A stretch of 64,000 nt of DNA from Aricia agestis. Taxonomy: Eukaryota > Arthropoda > Insecta > Lepidoptera > Lycaenidae. The notes beneath the pieces are model-generated. The model was not told the DNA's origin, made no database searches, and saw nothing but the letters and a program-made list of their open reading frames with translations. Below, one piece after another: positions 19,971 through 30,099 of this stretch. The stretch spans positions 3,479,501 to 3,543,500 of the forward strand of contig NC_056419.1 in assembly GCF_905147365.1 (NCBI RefSeq). Reading direction: 5' to 3'. Every line of letters begins with the position of its first letter. The stretch's first letter is position 1. Position numbers and translations under genes: made by a program.

Positions 19971-20690
19971 AATTTACTTGTTATAACCCAACCAAATAAC
20001 AAAGATTTGCTATCTGCTTATGAATACAATTTTAATAGTAAATTATTATAGTTAACGAATCAAAAAACCGGTAGACCCAAATCTTTATTGTAAATTAGAT
20101 TTTGAGTGAAGATTTGACCTTTTTTGCTCACCATACCGCTCTTTCGCTAACGTTAAACGTTATATTACATAATATTATACTCACTTAGCCAAACATAGCC
20201 ATTCAACTATATACTTCGTAATATAGCGTATATTATCTACAATGTTTACGACGCGAGGCAAACAAGTAACAACTCTCTTGTGTATAAAAAGTGTTTACAC
20301 TTTACGTAAAAACATGCTTTATACCTACTCAAAGGTATTTCCAAAGCTTGGGTCATTATGTTCTGTAACTTTTTAGAGTTCTTTTAGAGAAATTTTAGAG
20401 TTCTTTTAGAGAAAGTATGAACGTTGCAATCAGGCCAAAATTCTTTAGCGTAGTATAATGTTCTATTTGGAATGAGTTTTTAATGATGCAGATAAGCAAA
20501 AGGATCGAACGACGGCAATCGTTTGTCAGCAACAGAAGAGGAGGTAAGTTAAATTAACTGTAATTTATGGTAGAAAATCCAAAATCGACTAAGTATTGAT
20601 ATCTTTCTGTATATTGTGTTCTTTTATAGTGACTTGACTCTCAGTCTCGACAGAACTGATCTTTATATCGTGCAATCGTGTGTTGTAACT
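19971..20690. other. Gene-free stretch with a short tandem duplication
   Basis: AT-rich. 20377-20413 holds GAGTTCTTTTAGAGAAA repeated directly. No exon or inverted-repeat element recognised. Confidence 0.4.
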
Positions 20691-21002
20691 TTTTTTTTTA
20701 ATGAAATAAGGGGGCAAACGAGCAAATGGGTCACCTGATGGAAAGCAACATCCGTCGCCCATGGACACTCGCAGCATCAGAAGAGCTGCAAGTGCGTTGC
20801 CGGCCTTTTAAGAGGGAATAGGGTAATAGGAGAGGGAAGGGAAGGGAATAGGGAAGAGAGTAAGGGGATTGGGCCTCCGGTAAACTCACTCACTCGGCGA
20901 AACACAGCGCAAGCGCTGTTTCACGCCGGTTTTCTGTGAGAACGTGGTATTTCTCCGGTCGAGCCGGCCCATTCGTGCCGAAGCACGGCTCTCCCACGTA
21001 TA
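20691..21002 (-). mobile_element. SINE family A (CGTGGGAGAGCCATGCTTCG), minus strand
   Basis: On the minus strand it starts CGTGGGAGAGCC.TGCTTCG, has a variable CCCTTCCC/CCCTACCCT tract, then AAAAGGCCGGCAACGCA, ends CGTTTGC and CCCCCTTATTTCATT, and has an A tail. Plus-strand sisters: 24825-25156, 49834-50168, 53197-53520 and 53521-53856; 3' fragments at 28111-28215 and 54031-54098. Confidence 0.85.
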
Positions 21003-21178
21003 AACTTGTTATAATACTTCTCACACCTGTTTCGGAGACGTGATCAATCAGCAATGTTTAGGACATTGTCCAACCTTGGAAACGACCACTGAAACATCAT
21101 ATTTTTTTCAACGTGGGAGTCGAACTTGCGACCACGACGAGTCAAGACGCTTTAAACCACTAGACCCCAGAGGCGTTA
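21003..21178 (-). mobile_element. tRNA-derived SINE fragment, minus strand
   Basis: On the minus strand CGCCTCTGGGGTCTAGTGGT gives an A box and AGTTCGACTCCC a B box, as in a tRNA gene, followed by an unrelated body. Not a functional tRNA, because the acceptor stem does not pair. Directly abuts the SINE A copy. Confidence 0.65.
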
Positions 21179-21497
21179 TACCGAACTTATTACATAGCAA
21201 ATAAGTAATAATCAATTATATTTATTTTTAATGAAAAAGTAAATTACCACTATTTTGAGTTAATGACTCAGTAATTATTCACTAACGAGACACATCGTAG
21301 AATAAGAAATTTAAAAAACAAACGTACCTACATTTTTTATTCACAAGTATTCCCGTATACCTACGTATATAATGTTCGATAGAGTTTTGTAAAGTTACCG
21401 CGCAAGTGCCGAGTCTTCACCCTCACAAGTCACAACGAATTCAAACTTCGAACGGGCCGGTCGCTCCCGCCAACGGTTTTCGCGGGCTTTTCATAAG

Positions 21498-21761
21498 ATG
21501 CCTTCTTGGTGGGACTATTTGAATTTCAACCGTCAATACAACAATAAGAGAAATTTAGAGGAGGGTTTATTTCAAATCGCGTCGCAGACTTGCAATATAT
21601 TGGTTAAAGTGAATAATACGAATAATATAAACTTGACGAGGAGCGATAGGAGTGATGAATACGGTTGCGCCGGGCCCCCCTCCGGCAAGAGTTCTATGCA
21701 GATCTGCGTGCCGAAATTCCGGAAGAATTCGATAACAACTGGCTGCAACCCGGGGCTTTCG
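21498..21761 (+). CDS. Unrecognised first coding exon with splice donor (candidate)
   Basis: ATG opens an 88-codon frame beginning MPSWWDYLNFNRQYNN and ending at CTTTCG|GTAAGTGC, a strong donor in phase 0. It is preceded by a GC-richer 5' region (CGGGCCGGTCGCTCCCGCC) unlike the surrounding AT-rich repeats. It has internal cysteines and an Asn-rich middle (NNTNNINL), no signal peptide and no recognised domain. I do not recognise the gene. No matching downstream exon is visible on the plus strand, so any continuation is beyond the window, which would put the lectin gene in its intron. It could be a chance ORF, but composition, length and donor argue for a real exon. Confidence 0.45.
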
Positions 21762-21795
21762 GTAAGTGCTCGTTTATTTCATTTTATTTATGTAT

Positions 21796-22003
21796 TTGGA
21801 CATGGGCGTACCCAGGTTTTTTTTTATTAGATAGGTGTTTATAAAGAATAAAAAATTAATAATTTTTAGTTGCAAAAATATTGTAATTTGTATTGCAAAC
21901 AAATGGCGAAAATTCGTTTTCTTAATACTAGATAATATACTTAGTAGGGACGTCAACATGATCCAGGGAGGGGCAGCTGCCCCCCCTCGGTACGCCCATA
22001 TAA
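21796..22003. mobile_element. hAT MITE family 'CATGGGCGTACC', copy 1
   Basis: CATGGGCGTACCCAGG at the left, GGTACGCCCAT at the right; flanks TATTTGGA and AATTTGGA match at 7 of 8. Interior has GGGGCAGCTGCCCCCCC near the right end. Sister copies at 51126-51369 and 55539-55868 give clean 8-bp duplications. Confidence 0.7.
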
Positions 22004-22031
22004 TTTGGAACACGAAACAGAATACAGTTAA

Positions 22032-24725
22032 CCTTCCGCATACGAGGTGGGGTATCACAGACCCCAGCTTAAAATAATTAGCGATAACTTTTTAAATAAT
22101 TGCGCTCGAAAGTTATAACCTTTAGTAGCTGCGTTTGCGACGTTGCCACGTTTACCACCGACTTCGCTCAGTTCTGCGCGCGCGCGTTTGGGAGATAGAC
22201 GTGTGCCAGGCGTCTCAGACCCCACGTTGTACGGGACGTCGTCAAAAACGTAAGTACTCTTAACTTGATTTTTGATCGTTTTTGTAGGTTTTTTTACAAC
22301 AATTGTAATGAAAAAAAATATTATTTTTAGTGGAAATGCCGCGCTTTCTCCAGGACTCAGAAATTGAGAGGTGTTTATTGGAAAATGATTTTGATTCGGA
22401 GGACGAAGCGATTTCTGCTGAGAATGATTGCGAATCGGACCATTGTAGTATAGCGTCTGAATGTCTTACGGAAGTAGATGCAGAAGAAGATGAAGAATAT
22501 CTATTTCTCACAACAAGAGGTACTTCTAGGAGTCGTTCTCAAACCATCAGGGGCGCTTCTAGAGGTCGTTCTCGAACTAACAGAGGTGGTACTACTGGTC
22601 GTTCTCGAAGCAACCGAGGTACTTCTAGGGGGAGTTTCCGAACGAACAGAGGTGCTTCTAGAGGTCTTCAACCGAGAAATCAATGCACTTCTCAAGGTCA
22701 TCAGTCGCCTGCGTCACTTGAAATTTTACGTCGCGTAACATCTCACCAAGCAGATAGCCGCCAAAACAGCTTGTCACCATCAGCTCAATATAATCTTGAT
22801 TCTCCTACATGTTCTACTGCATTGGATGATCAAGGCCTTTCCAATGATGTTTTTATAGCAAAAGATGGCACAAACTGGCAAAAACTACCTCCTCGATCTA
22901 ATGTCCGGACTAGAGATGAAAACATTGTAAGAGGTGCTCCCGGAGTAAAGTCACAATTTCAACAAAAGAAATCTCATTTAGAGTGTTTTGAGGTGTTTAT
23001 TTCAGAACCCATAATGGATGTAATATGGCTTCATACCAACGAAAAAATTTCTACTTCAAATTTATTGGAGAACAGAACGGGAGATAAATTAGACTCAACG
23101 CGGGCTGAAGTGACAAGAGCTGAATTAAAAGCATTATTTGGGCTGTTATTACTGGCAGGTTTATATAGATCAGGAAGGCAGAATACGGAAGATCTATGGG
23201 CAACGGACGGAACTGGCATAGAGGTGTTTCGATTAACAATGTCTCGAAACAGATTTATGTTCTTACTGGAGAAACTTCGATTTGACGATATGTATTCAAG
23301 AGCAGAGCGAGCTAAATATGATAAACTTGCACCCATTCGTGAAGTGTTCGAGTATTTTGTTACCAATTGCCAAAACTCTTTCTCACCATATGAGTATCTA
23401 ACCTTGGATGAGGAGCTAGTGGCTTTCAGAGGCAGGTGCCCTTTTAGACAGTACATACCCTCTAAGCCAGCAAAATATGGAATAAAAATATACGCCCTTG
23501 TAGACAACAAGACCTATTTTAGCTGCAAATTAGAGGTGTATTGTGGAAAGCAACCTGAAGGTAGTCCATATGCCGTAAGTAACAAACCCCACGATCTCGT
23601 GAAACGAATGATAAATTGTGTGTCAGGAACTGCGCGTAACATCACAATGGATAACTACTTCACCAGCTATGAGACTACGATGGAGTTACTACAGGATCAC
23701 AAACTTACTGTGGTGGGAACATTGCGGGCCAATAAGACATATATCCCTCAAGAGTTCAAGAAAGCACGTGAAAAATATACATCTTTATTTGGTTTTCAAG
23801 ATAAAGTCACAATCGTCTCATATGTGCCAAAGCCAAGAAAAATGGTCTACCTGATGTCTTCTATGCACCATGATTGTGTAATAGACCCCGAAACTGGAGT
23901 ACAACAGAAGCCAGAAATGATAACATTCTATAATGCGACGAAGTCGGGCGTTGATGTGGTGGATAAGCTGGCTAGAACGTATGATGTTTCTAGAAATTCA
24001 CAACGCTGGCCACTTACAATATTTTTCAGCCTATTGAATCATGCAGGTATAAATGCAATGGTGATGTATATGCTGAATAATGGAACAAATAAAGGAAAAA
24101 CAAACCAAAGAAGAGAGTTCATAAAGAAGTTAGGATTGTCGTTGATAGAAGAGCAACAAAAGATAAGAAAAGAAAATGAAAGATTACCGAGAGAATTGCG
24201 TAAGAGAGTTGCGGAGCATTTAGGTGAACCACTTAGTCCTCCAAAAAAAACAAAAAAACCAAATTCACGCCAAAGATGCTCTAGATGCCCAAGATCCAAA
24301 GATCGAAAATCAACGCGCGCTTGCGCGAAATGCGATGCACCGTTGTGTTTGGAACATAGTATTTATATATGCAAAGATTGTGCTGATTTACTTGAAAATG
24401 CTTAAATTTGATTTTATTTTTTATTATTCCTGTTTTTAATTGTTGTTATAAATATGTCGGATCTCATCAAAATACGTGATTCTTATGTTTAAGTGATTTT
24501 TTAATTGCCAGAGAAGGGCAAGTTTTGTTGTATGATTACAAATAATAAATATAAATACCTTATCTAAATTTTTTTTGTATACGTAGTCTATATCCTCTAA
24601 ATTACAAAAAATAAGTAATAAATGCAAAAATATCAAAAATAACCTTAAAATATTAAATTAAATATTGGCAATTTTGACCCCACCTTGTATGGGACGTTTG
24701 AATTTTTCACCTGGTATGCGGAGGG
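22032..24725 (+). mobile_element. Apparently intact piggyBac-like transposon with TTAA target duplication
   Basis: Flanked by TTAA at 22028-22031 and 24726-24729. Left end CCTTCCGCATACGAGGTG, right end CACCTGGTATGCGGAGGG: imperfect ~18-bp inverted ends. A subterminal word GACCCCACNTTGTA.GGGACGT occurs at both ends (about 22218-22240 and 24676-24697, partly inverted layout), resembling internal repeats of piggyBac elements. A single 689-codon transposase ORF lies between. The element is 2694 bp, within the size range of autonomous piggyBacs. Confidence 0.92.
22336..24405 (+). CDS. piggyBac-like transposase, full length
   Basis: Uninterrupted 689-residue ORF from ATG 22336 (an upstream in-frame GTG at 22330 is not a plausible start; TATTTTTAG just before it could be a splice acceptor for a 5' UTR intron). 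Acidic N-terminus, then a TSRG/RSRTNRG repeat tract (~residues 63-112), then the DDE_Tnp_1_7 core. The catalytic aspartates are recognisable: D358 in YLTLDEELVAF, D439 in ITMDNYFTS and D540 (with D543) in SGVDVVDKLAR. The C-terminus (~647-685) is a cysteine-rich domain with the CSRCP...CAKC...LCLEH...CKDC pattern used by piggyBac transposases to bind subterminal DNA. It excises and inserts the element at TTAA without footprints. All key residues are present, so it may be active. Confidence 0.93.
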   Translation: MPRFLQDSEIERCLLENDFDSEDEAISAENDCESDHCSIASECLTEVDAEEDEEYLFLTTRGTSRSRSQTIRGASRGRSRTNRGGTTGRSRSNRGTSRGSFRTNRGASRGLQPRNQCTSQGHQSPASLEILRRVTSHQADSRQNSLSPSAQYNLDSPTCSTALDDQGLSNDVFIAKDGTNWQKLPPRSNVRTRDENIVRGAPGVKSQFQQKKSHLECFEVFISEPIMDVIWLHTNEKISTSNLLENRTGDKLDSTRAEVTRAELKALFGLLLLAGLYRSGRQNTEDLWATDGTGIEVFRLTMSRNRFMFLLEKLRFDDMYSRAERAKYDKLAPIREVFEYFVTNCQNSFSPYEYLTLDEELVAFRGRCPFRQYIPSKPAKYGIKIYALVDNKTYFSCKLEVYCGKQPEGSPYAVSNKPHDLVKRMINCVSGTARNITMDNYFTSYETTMELLQDHKLTVVGTLRANKTYIPQEFKKAREKYTSLFGFQDKVTIVSYVPKPRKMVYLMSSMHHDCVIDPETGVQQKPEMITFYNATKSGVDVVDKLARTYDVSRNSQRWPLTIFFSLLNHAGINAMVMYMLNNGTNKGKTNQRREFIKKLGLSLIEEQQKIRKENERLPRELRKRVAEHLGEPLSPPKKTKKPNSRQRCSRCPRSKDRKSTRACAKCDAPLCLEHSIYICKDCADLLENA

Positions 24726-24789
24726 TTAATAATATTACGGACTACGGTACAATTAACAACCTTGTTTGAAAGACGAGAGATAAGACTTT

Positions 24790-25628
24790 AAGGTGGGATT
24801 TCACCAAACACACATAATACTTTTATACGTGGGAGAGCCATGCTTCGGCACGAATGGGCCGGCTCGACCGGATAAATACCACGTTTTCACAGAAAACCGG
24901 CGTGAAACAGCGCTTGCGCTGTGTTTCGCCGAGTGAGTGAGTTTACCGGAGGCCCAATCCCCTAACCCCTACCCTACCCTCAACTATTCCCTTCCCTTCC
25001 CTTCCCTACCCTCCCCTATTACCCTATTCCCTCTTAAAAGGCCGGCAACGCACTTGCAGCTCTTCTGATGCTGCGAGTGTCCATGGGCGACGGAAGTTGC
25101 TTTCCATCAGGTGACCCGTTTGCTCGTTTGCCCCCTTATTTCATTAAAAAAAAAAATACTTAGTTTTATAAAACTTAGTTTCCATTGAACGAGTTCATGC
25201 TGCGACGTAAATTTCGTTTTGTTTCGATTGGATTTCACAAACTTCTTTTGATTGCAATTATTAAATCTAAGTTTACGTGACGTCACGCGATTATTTTATA
25301 TGTTTTCATCATTTTAAAGCCTTTTCACGTTAATTTAACTACAAAATAGCAAGAAACAATACATAAACAAACAAACGCATGTGTCAAAACTGCCATCTTC
25401 ACATTTCTTTTGTCTATGTTTTTCTTTCCGCCATGACTAGGCTTGAACGGATTTTATGACGTTAAACTTCGGACTTTGGGCGTTCAGAAGATAAAACTCG
25501 GATTTGCTGTGAACGCGTTCAGTTTATGTTGGTGAAATGCATTTCGATGTTATAATCGCGTTTATACGTTTTGAACCGGTTCAGAGTGCTTTGAACGCGT
25601 TCCATTTCTTCGGTGAAATCGCCCCTAA
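24790..25628. mobile_element. 'AAGATAAAACTCGGATTTG' MITE, fullest copy, split by a SINE
   Basis: Left end AAGGTGGGATTTCACCAAA and right end TTCGGTGAAATCGCCCCTAA are imperfect inverted ends. The body continues on either side of the SINE A insertion at 24825-25156. Related fragments at 13590-13748 and in the 426-bp duplication. Confidence 0.65.
24825..25156 (+). mobile_element. SINE family A, plus strand, full length
   Basis: TATACGTGGGAGAGCCATGC to CCCCCTTATTTCATT plus A tail, with a 60-bp CCCTACCC/CTTCCC tract in the middle. Inserted into the MITE 24790-25628, so younger than it. Confidence 0.88.
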
Positions 25629-25762
25629 AGGTCTTAAGTACGCATTAACTGTTAGACATAATAAAATTCCGTTTAAACAATTTCTAGCTTATAGCAAGAG
25701 CGTATTTTTACAACAAAATATAAGTATTACCAATCTTTTTTGAGTTAAGTAGAGTCTATACC

Positions 25763-25868
25763 TAGTCTGTCAAGTAAGTGAAGAAATTAAAAAGTGGCAA
25801 CATCGTAGTGTCATCCCTTTTTTCTTAGATTGATTTGAAAGGGATGACACTACGATGTTGCCACTACA
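25763..25868. mobile_element. Palindromic MITE, GTAGTGTCATCCCTTT family (copy 2, right end truncated)
   Basis: TAGTCTGTCAAGTAAGTGAA then GTAGTGTCATCCCTTT and its complement AAAGGGATGACACTAC, ending at GTTGCCACT; the outer right arm is missing. Confidence 0.7.
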
Positions 25869-25941
25869 ACTTTTGCTTGGGGCTCCGGCTACGTACATAA
25901 ACAATTGATATATCACGGGAACACCGTACATCTTCGTCTTA

Positions 25942-26092
25942 GGCTGCGTTTCCACTGAAGCGGAGCGGAGCTTAGCGGTGCCGAATTGACCAATCACCAT
26001 GCTCGAAATCTTTGCTGTCATTCCGCTGGAATATCACGATTGGTCAATTCGGCCACCGCTAAGCTCCGCTCCGCTTCAGTGGGAACGCAGCC
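25942..26092. mobile_element. PIF/Harbinger-like MITE, TTA duplication (copy 2)
   Basis: GGCTGCGTTTCCACTGAAGC to ...CAGTGGGAACGCAGCC, flanked by TTA at 25939-25941 and 26093-26095. The middle (TGACAGC...AAGATTTCGAGCAT) is inverted relative to copy 1 at 2536-2701, as can happen between palindrome arms. Confidence 0.78.
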
Positions 26093-26402
26093 TTAAAAGC
26101 CTATGTATCAATTTAGATTTTAGATCCTAAACTACCACTAAGTATTCGAAATTTTCGTTTAGATTATACGATATAACTTATAAGAATTAAGAATACGGTA
26201 TATAAAATCCAAAAATCCAATAAACTGTGCCCCCAGCACAGTTAAATTGTACAAACATGAAAATATAACAGAAGAATTTGTTTTGAAAGCTCGTAAAAAT
26301 ATTCATCTAAATGTGAATGAAATTATGATATTTTTTATGCAACATTATCGTTTGATGTGGTTTGTGTTACAAGTAACAAGTGTAATAAACCTTAGTCTAA
26401 TG

Positions 26403-27392
26403 CAGGTTCCCAAACTGTGCGCCGCGGCGCCCTGGTGCGCCGTGGAAAGTCAAGAGGGGCGCCGTGAGTTGATCCTCCATCATTATCCATAACCACAAAT
26501 ATTATAAAATAAAATAATATAATATTATGAATCATACAAAGCAAGCAGATGATTAAATAATTCCTTATTATTATTTACTTGCTTAACCTAATTTTATTTA
26601 TGTATCTTTTTGTAATAGCTAGGTAGAGAAGGGCGCCGCACAGTGGATCAAAAATCGAGTTTCATAGACATAGGAACTTGAGTTTCCAGATGTAATTTTT
26701 TTGGGCTGAAATATGTTCTCCTAGTTGTTATTACATAACAAAATGTAAAAAGACTCAGCTGTGTGCAATAATAAGGGAGTTATAATTTTTTTAAGAAATG
26801 TTTGTATGGAGCCGACAGGTAAAACGAGCATATCTCTGAAATCGCATGGTTGGCCGTTATATCCTCACACACTATTATAGTACTAATTATTACTCACATT
26901 TTGGCATATTTTGTATTACGGCACCATTTGCGACTTTTTTTCTAAAATTCATCAAAATTTAAAATATTTATACTACTTGTATTTGTTGCAAAAGTTTATG
27001 TTTTGGTTAGATGAGGTCTCTTTCATAATATTTTAAAACCATAGGATCACATAATTGGCCAAGTGCGAGTCGGACTCGCGCACTAAGGGTTCCGTACCAT
27101 TATAGAGCAAAATTAGGCCATAAATTGTGTTTTTCTATGAGAGTACCACTTAATTTTATATTTTAGTGTAATATTATAGTTAAATATTAAAGTACACAAG
27201 GATTGTGTAAAAAATTCAAGAACCTATCTGTTGCCATTATTGATATCTAAAAGCAAAAAAGCCTCAAGGAAGAAGACTCAAGACATAGGAAATGTCTATG
27301 AAACTCGATTTTCGATCCACTGTGCGCCGTGCCGTGACAAAATATTGACTTGTAAGTGCGCCGCAGGCTGAAAAAGATTGGGAACCCCTGGA
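26403..27392. mobile_element. hAT element carrying a nested element, TCTAATG target duplication
   Basis: Left end CAGGTTCCCAAACTGTGCGC, right end AAGATTGGGAACCCCTGGA, flanked by GTCTAATG and CTCTAATG (7 of 8). The G+C-rich terminal text (GCGCCGCGGCGCCCTGG) is split by the element 26640-27322. No transposase. Confidence 0.7.
26640..27322. mobile_element. Element with ACAGTGGATC inverted ends nested in the hAT
   Basis: ACAGTGGATCAAAAATCGAG, then TTTCATAGACAT on the left; ATGTCTATGAAACTCGATTT, then TCGATCCACTGT on the right: ~33-bp inverted ends with one mismatch. Flanks GCGCCGC and GCGCCGT suggest a 7-bp (6 of 7) duplication. Inside, from 27056, is a TTGGCCAAGTGCGAGTCGGA repeat end. Confidence 0.65.
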
Positions 27393-27704
27393 CTCTAATG
27401 TGAACCTTTGTCTAATGTATTCTAGGGTTAACATACTCATTACCTTTTCTTGTATCTAATATTGTTGAGTAGATAGTGTTATTTTTTTTTAATTTTTGTT
27501 TAGTAGTTTTATCTTTTGACACACAAGTCACAACACAACTAATAATTTTACTGATCACAAAATAGTCTTATAGACGATGTGTAGTACGCTCAACTGCAGG
27601 TGTATCAATTCATGTACTTATCAGTAAATTCACAAAATATAATTTCGAAAGCCCTAGAGAAAGAGCGTTGGAACTTGTAACTTAAAAAAAACCATCAAAT
27701 GCAA

Positions 27705-27945
27705 TTCAGACTCGCGCACGAAGGGTTCCGTATAAAAAAGCTAAAAAGAAGTTTTGCAGAATGAAAGCCTTATTATAAATTCTATTATTCTTTCTTTTGT
27801 ATCGTTTCTAAAGCACAGCAACAAAAAACCTTTGTCATCTATAAACCTCGAACTTCTAGTTTTTACTGTGCGGACAGACCGACGAACAGACTGCGAAGTT
27901 GTGATATTAGGGGTTTTCCTTTAGACACGGTACCCTAAAAATTTA
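27705..27945 (+). repeat. Fragment of the GGCCAAGTGCGAGTCGG / GGGTTCCGTACC repeat
   Basis: CAGACTCGCGCACGAAGGGTTCCG at the left and CGGTACCCTAAAAA at the right, with CAGACTGCGAAGTTGTGATAT before it. Shorter than the 41226-41655 copy. Confidence 0.6.
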
Positions 27946-28110
27946 ATCCTTTTGGATCCTTGAGATAATTATTGAGTGTTCACGTAGCTTCGTAATATAA
28001 ATTCGTATTAGCCAGTCTCGTGCACAAGATCCTTTATAATTCAAGTGCTGTAAGGTCAAATACAATTTGAGCTTAATTCTTCGACTCCTAAATAGTTGAA
28101 CGTTCGACTC

Positions 28111-28215
28111 CTAAATAGCCGGCAATGCACCTGCAGCTCCTCTGATGTGGCGAGTGTCCATGGGCGACGGTAGTTGCTTTCCATTAGGTAACACTTTTGC
28201 TCGTTTACACACTTA
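28111..28215 (+). mobile_element. SINE A 3' fragment
   Basis: GCCGGCAATGCACCTGCAGC to GCTTTCCATTAGGTAACACT and an A tail; 5' truncated. Confidence 0.75.
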
Positions 28216-28265
28216 TTTTATAAAAAAAGTGGATTCTTTATTTTAAAAGCAAAATGTAGAGATTA

Positions 28266-28400
28266 TTTATAGATGACTAGCTGTCCCGGCAAACGTTGTT
28301 TTGCCATAAAATGATTTTCCCTGTTTTCCTGCTTTTCTCTTGAAGTTTTTTCAGAATTTTTATTCTATAGACCCCACAGAGCCTTTTACTGATAAGGTAG
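28266..28400 (+). repeat. 'ACTAGCTGTCCCGGCAAACG' interspersed repeat, 5' part
   Basis: ACTAGCTGTCCCGGCAAACG, TTGTTTTGCCATAAAATG, then TTTCTCTTGAAGTT. The same start is present at 61645-61850 (ACTAGCCGTCCTGGCAAACG). Confidence 0.7.
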
Positions 28401-28854
28401 TTTTATCTCTAAACAAGACTAGTCTCTTGATCCCGAAAAAGTGCCGTGTTCCCGAGGGATCTAAGATACTACTACAGTATTCACTAGCTTATTATACCCG
28501 TGACTACGCTAAAAAAACAAGCATAAAATAACACTTTCTTTTGCGAAGCAATAAAGAAATCACACCGAGTAATGACAATATAAGTTGTGATATCAAAAGC
28601 CTTAAGGCTTAGTCGCAAAGGCCGCAGTCTATCGACTGGCGGTGTCCTCAATCATCTTCAGTGTAAAACATGCACACAAGTGCATTACATGTGTCCCCAT
28701 AGTGTAACTCGCTAGTGCTGTACCACATCTCAAGCTGATTCGATTTGAGGTTCGTAAAATCGATTTTATGCACGCCCGCACTATGACCTTGTTCTAATTT
28801 GTACTTTTAGGAATATTCACCACAAATTGCGAAGCATAAAGTAGGTCAAATGTT

Positions 28855-29105
28855 CTAGTGTAACTTCTTTATTTTAACAAAGAAGTCTTCAATTAAAATG
28901 TTTAATTAAAAGTTAACAAAAGATTTTCTAGGTATTTATAGAATCTCCCGTGTCTTTAAGAATGTTAAAATTTTCTAGCATAACTTCTTTGTGTTACCAA
29001 ACCGCCTCCAACTAAAAAATAACAAAAATAAAAAGTTTTGAAGTAAAATATTTTCTAGGTATTTCTACGATCTAGAACATTTACACTGTGACTTTAAGAA
29101 TGCAT
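28855..29105. repeat. Imperfect direct repeat, ~125-bp unit
   Basis: CTTCTTT.TGTTA.CAAA, TTTTCTAGGTATTT and TTTAAGAATG recur in the same order in two adjacent units. Non-coding. Confidence 0.55.
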
Positions 29106-29236
29106 TAGTTGTAACGTCGCAATCGATATTTTACGTCCGCTACTTCTAGTTTTACAATGATATCAACACTACTTTTTTAATAAAAACTAGACTAGTTTAT
29201 AACTAAGCTAATCTAGTTTTCATCCATAATAATATT

Positions 29237-29579
29237 ATAATATTTCCGGTTTCGGTGACGGTGGCCGATTTCACTGAAACCAGGCCAGCTACGCAGGAGT
29301 AATTTTATAGTGCCCAAGTATGTGCGCAGTACGCAAGAGCACTGTCTATTCCTTTACTCTCATAACCCAGTGGGACGGAAGACCGACACGACCGGCGAGA
29401 GATCAGGACCGACTTATTACTTGCCCATACGACGCATGGATCATTACTTGTCAGACGATCAGGTGATCAGCCTGCATTGACCTAACGAAACTTGGAAATA
29501 ACATGTTTCCAACGCGGGAATCGAACCAACGACCTCCGAGTCAAGAGCCGCGCTCTAATTACTATCCCACGGAGGCGAT
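29237..29579 (-). mobile_element. tRNA-derived SINE family B, minus strand
   Basis: The plus-strand text ends GGAGGCG preceded by CGACCTCCGAGTCAAGAGCC, the complement of the tRNA-like head. The body contains CCCAGTGGGACGGAAGACCG and CAGGTGATCAGCCTGCATTG, matching the plus-strand copy 38039-38392. Confidence 0.85.
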
Positions 29580-29587
29580 AATACTAT

Positions 29588-29803
29588 AATATTATAAATG
29601 CAAAAGTGTGTCCGTCTGTCTGTCTGTATGTTACCTCTTCACGCCAAACGGCTGAACCTTGGATGAAATTTGGCATGAATATAATATGTACTTTGAGTTC
29701 CGAGAAAGGACATAATATGATAGTTTTATCCCGGAAAATGTACGGTTCCCGCACGACAAACGAATTTTGACACAACGGAGTTGCGGGCGTCATCTACTTT
29801 TTA
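29588..29803 (+). repeat. 'GGAGTTGCGGGCGTCATCTA' interspersed repeat, plus copy
   Basis: ATAATATTATAAATGCAAAA, (GTCT)n, TTACCTCTTCACGCCAAACG, CCGGAAAATGTACGGTTCCC, ending CAACGGAGTTGCGGGCGTCA. Near full length; abuts the SINE B copy. Confidence 0.82.
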
Positions 29804-30099
29804 ATATTTACAGCAACTTATTATGTCTTTGTTGTCGATATTTTGAATATTATATTGTGTCGTTTATCGATTTATTTCTGTCTGTGCTAAACTTTGTGTG
29901 TCATCGACCCTTATGAGGGTTTTATGACAATTTGGTTTTATAGCTATATTCAGTCTTTCCACTTTGACCAACTAAACTGTATATTGGGATAATAAAATAA
30001 TATTGAGGATATAAAAGGTACTTACTAAGTATATAAAGTAATAGATAAACGCGATAATTTTTCGCATAATTTGCAGGATCCAATTTGACGATTGTATTT

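Noticed and set aside
20997..21180. Possible exon near CGACCACGACGAGTCAAGACG
   Set aside because: It is the antisense of a tRNA-derived SINE head.
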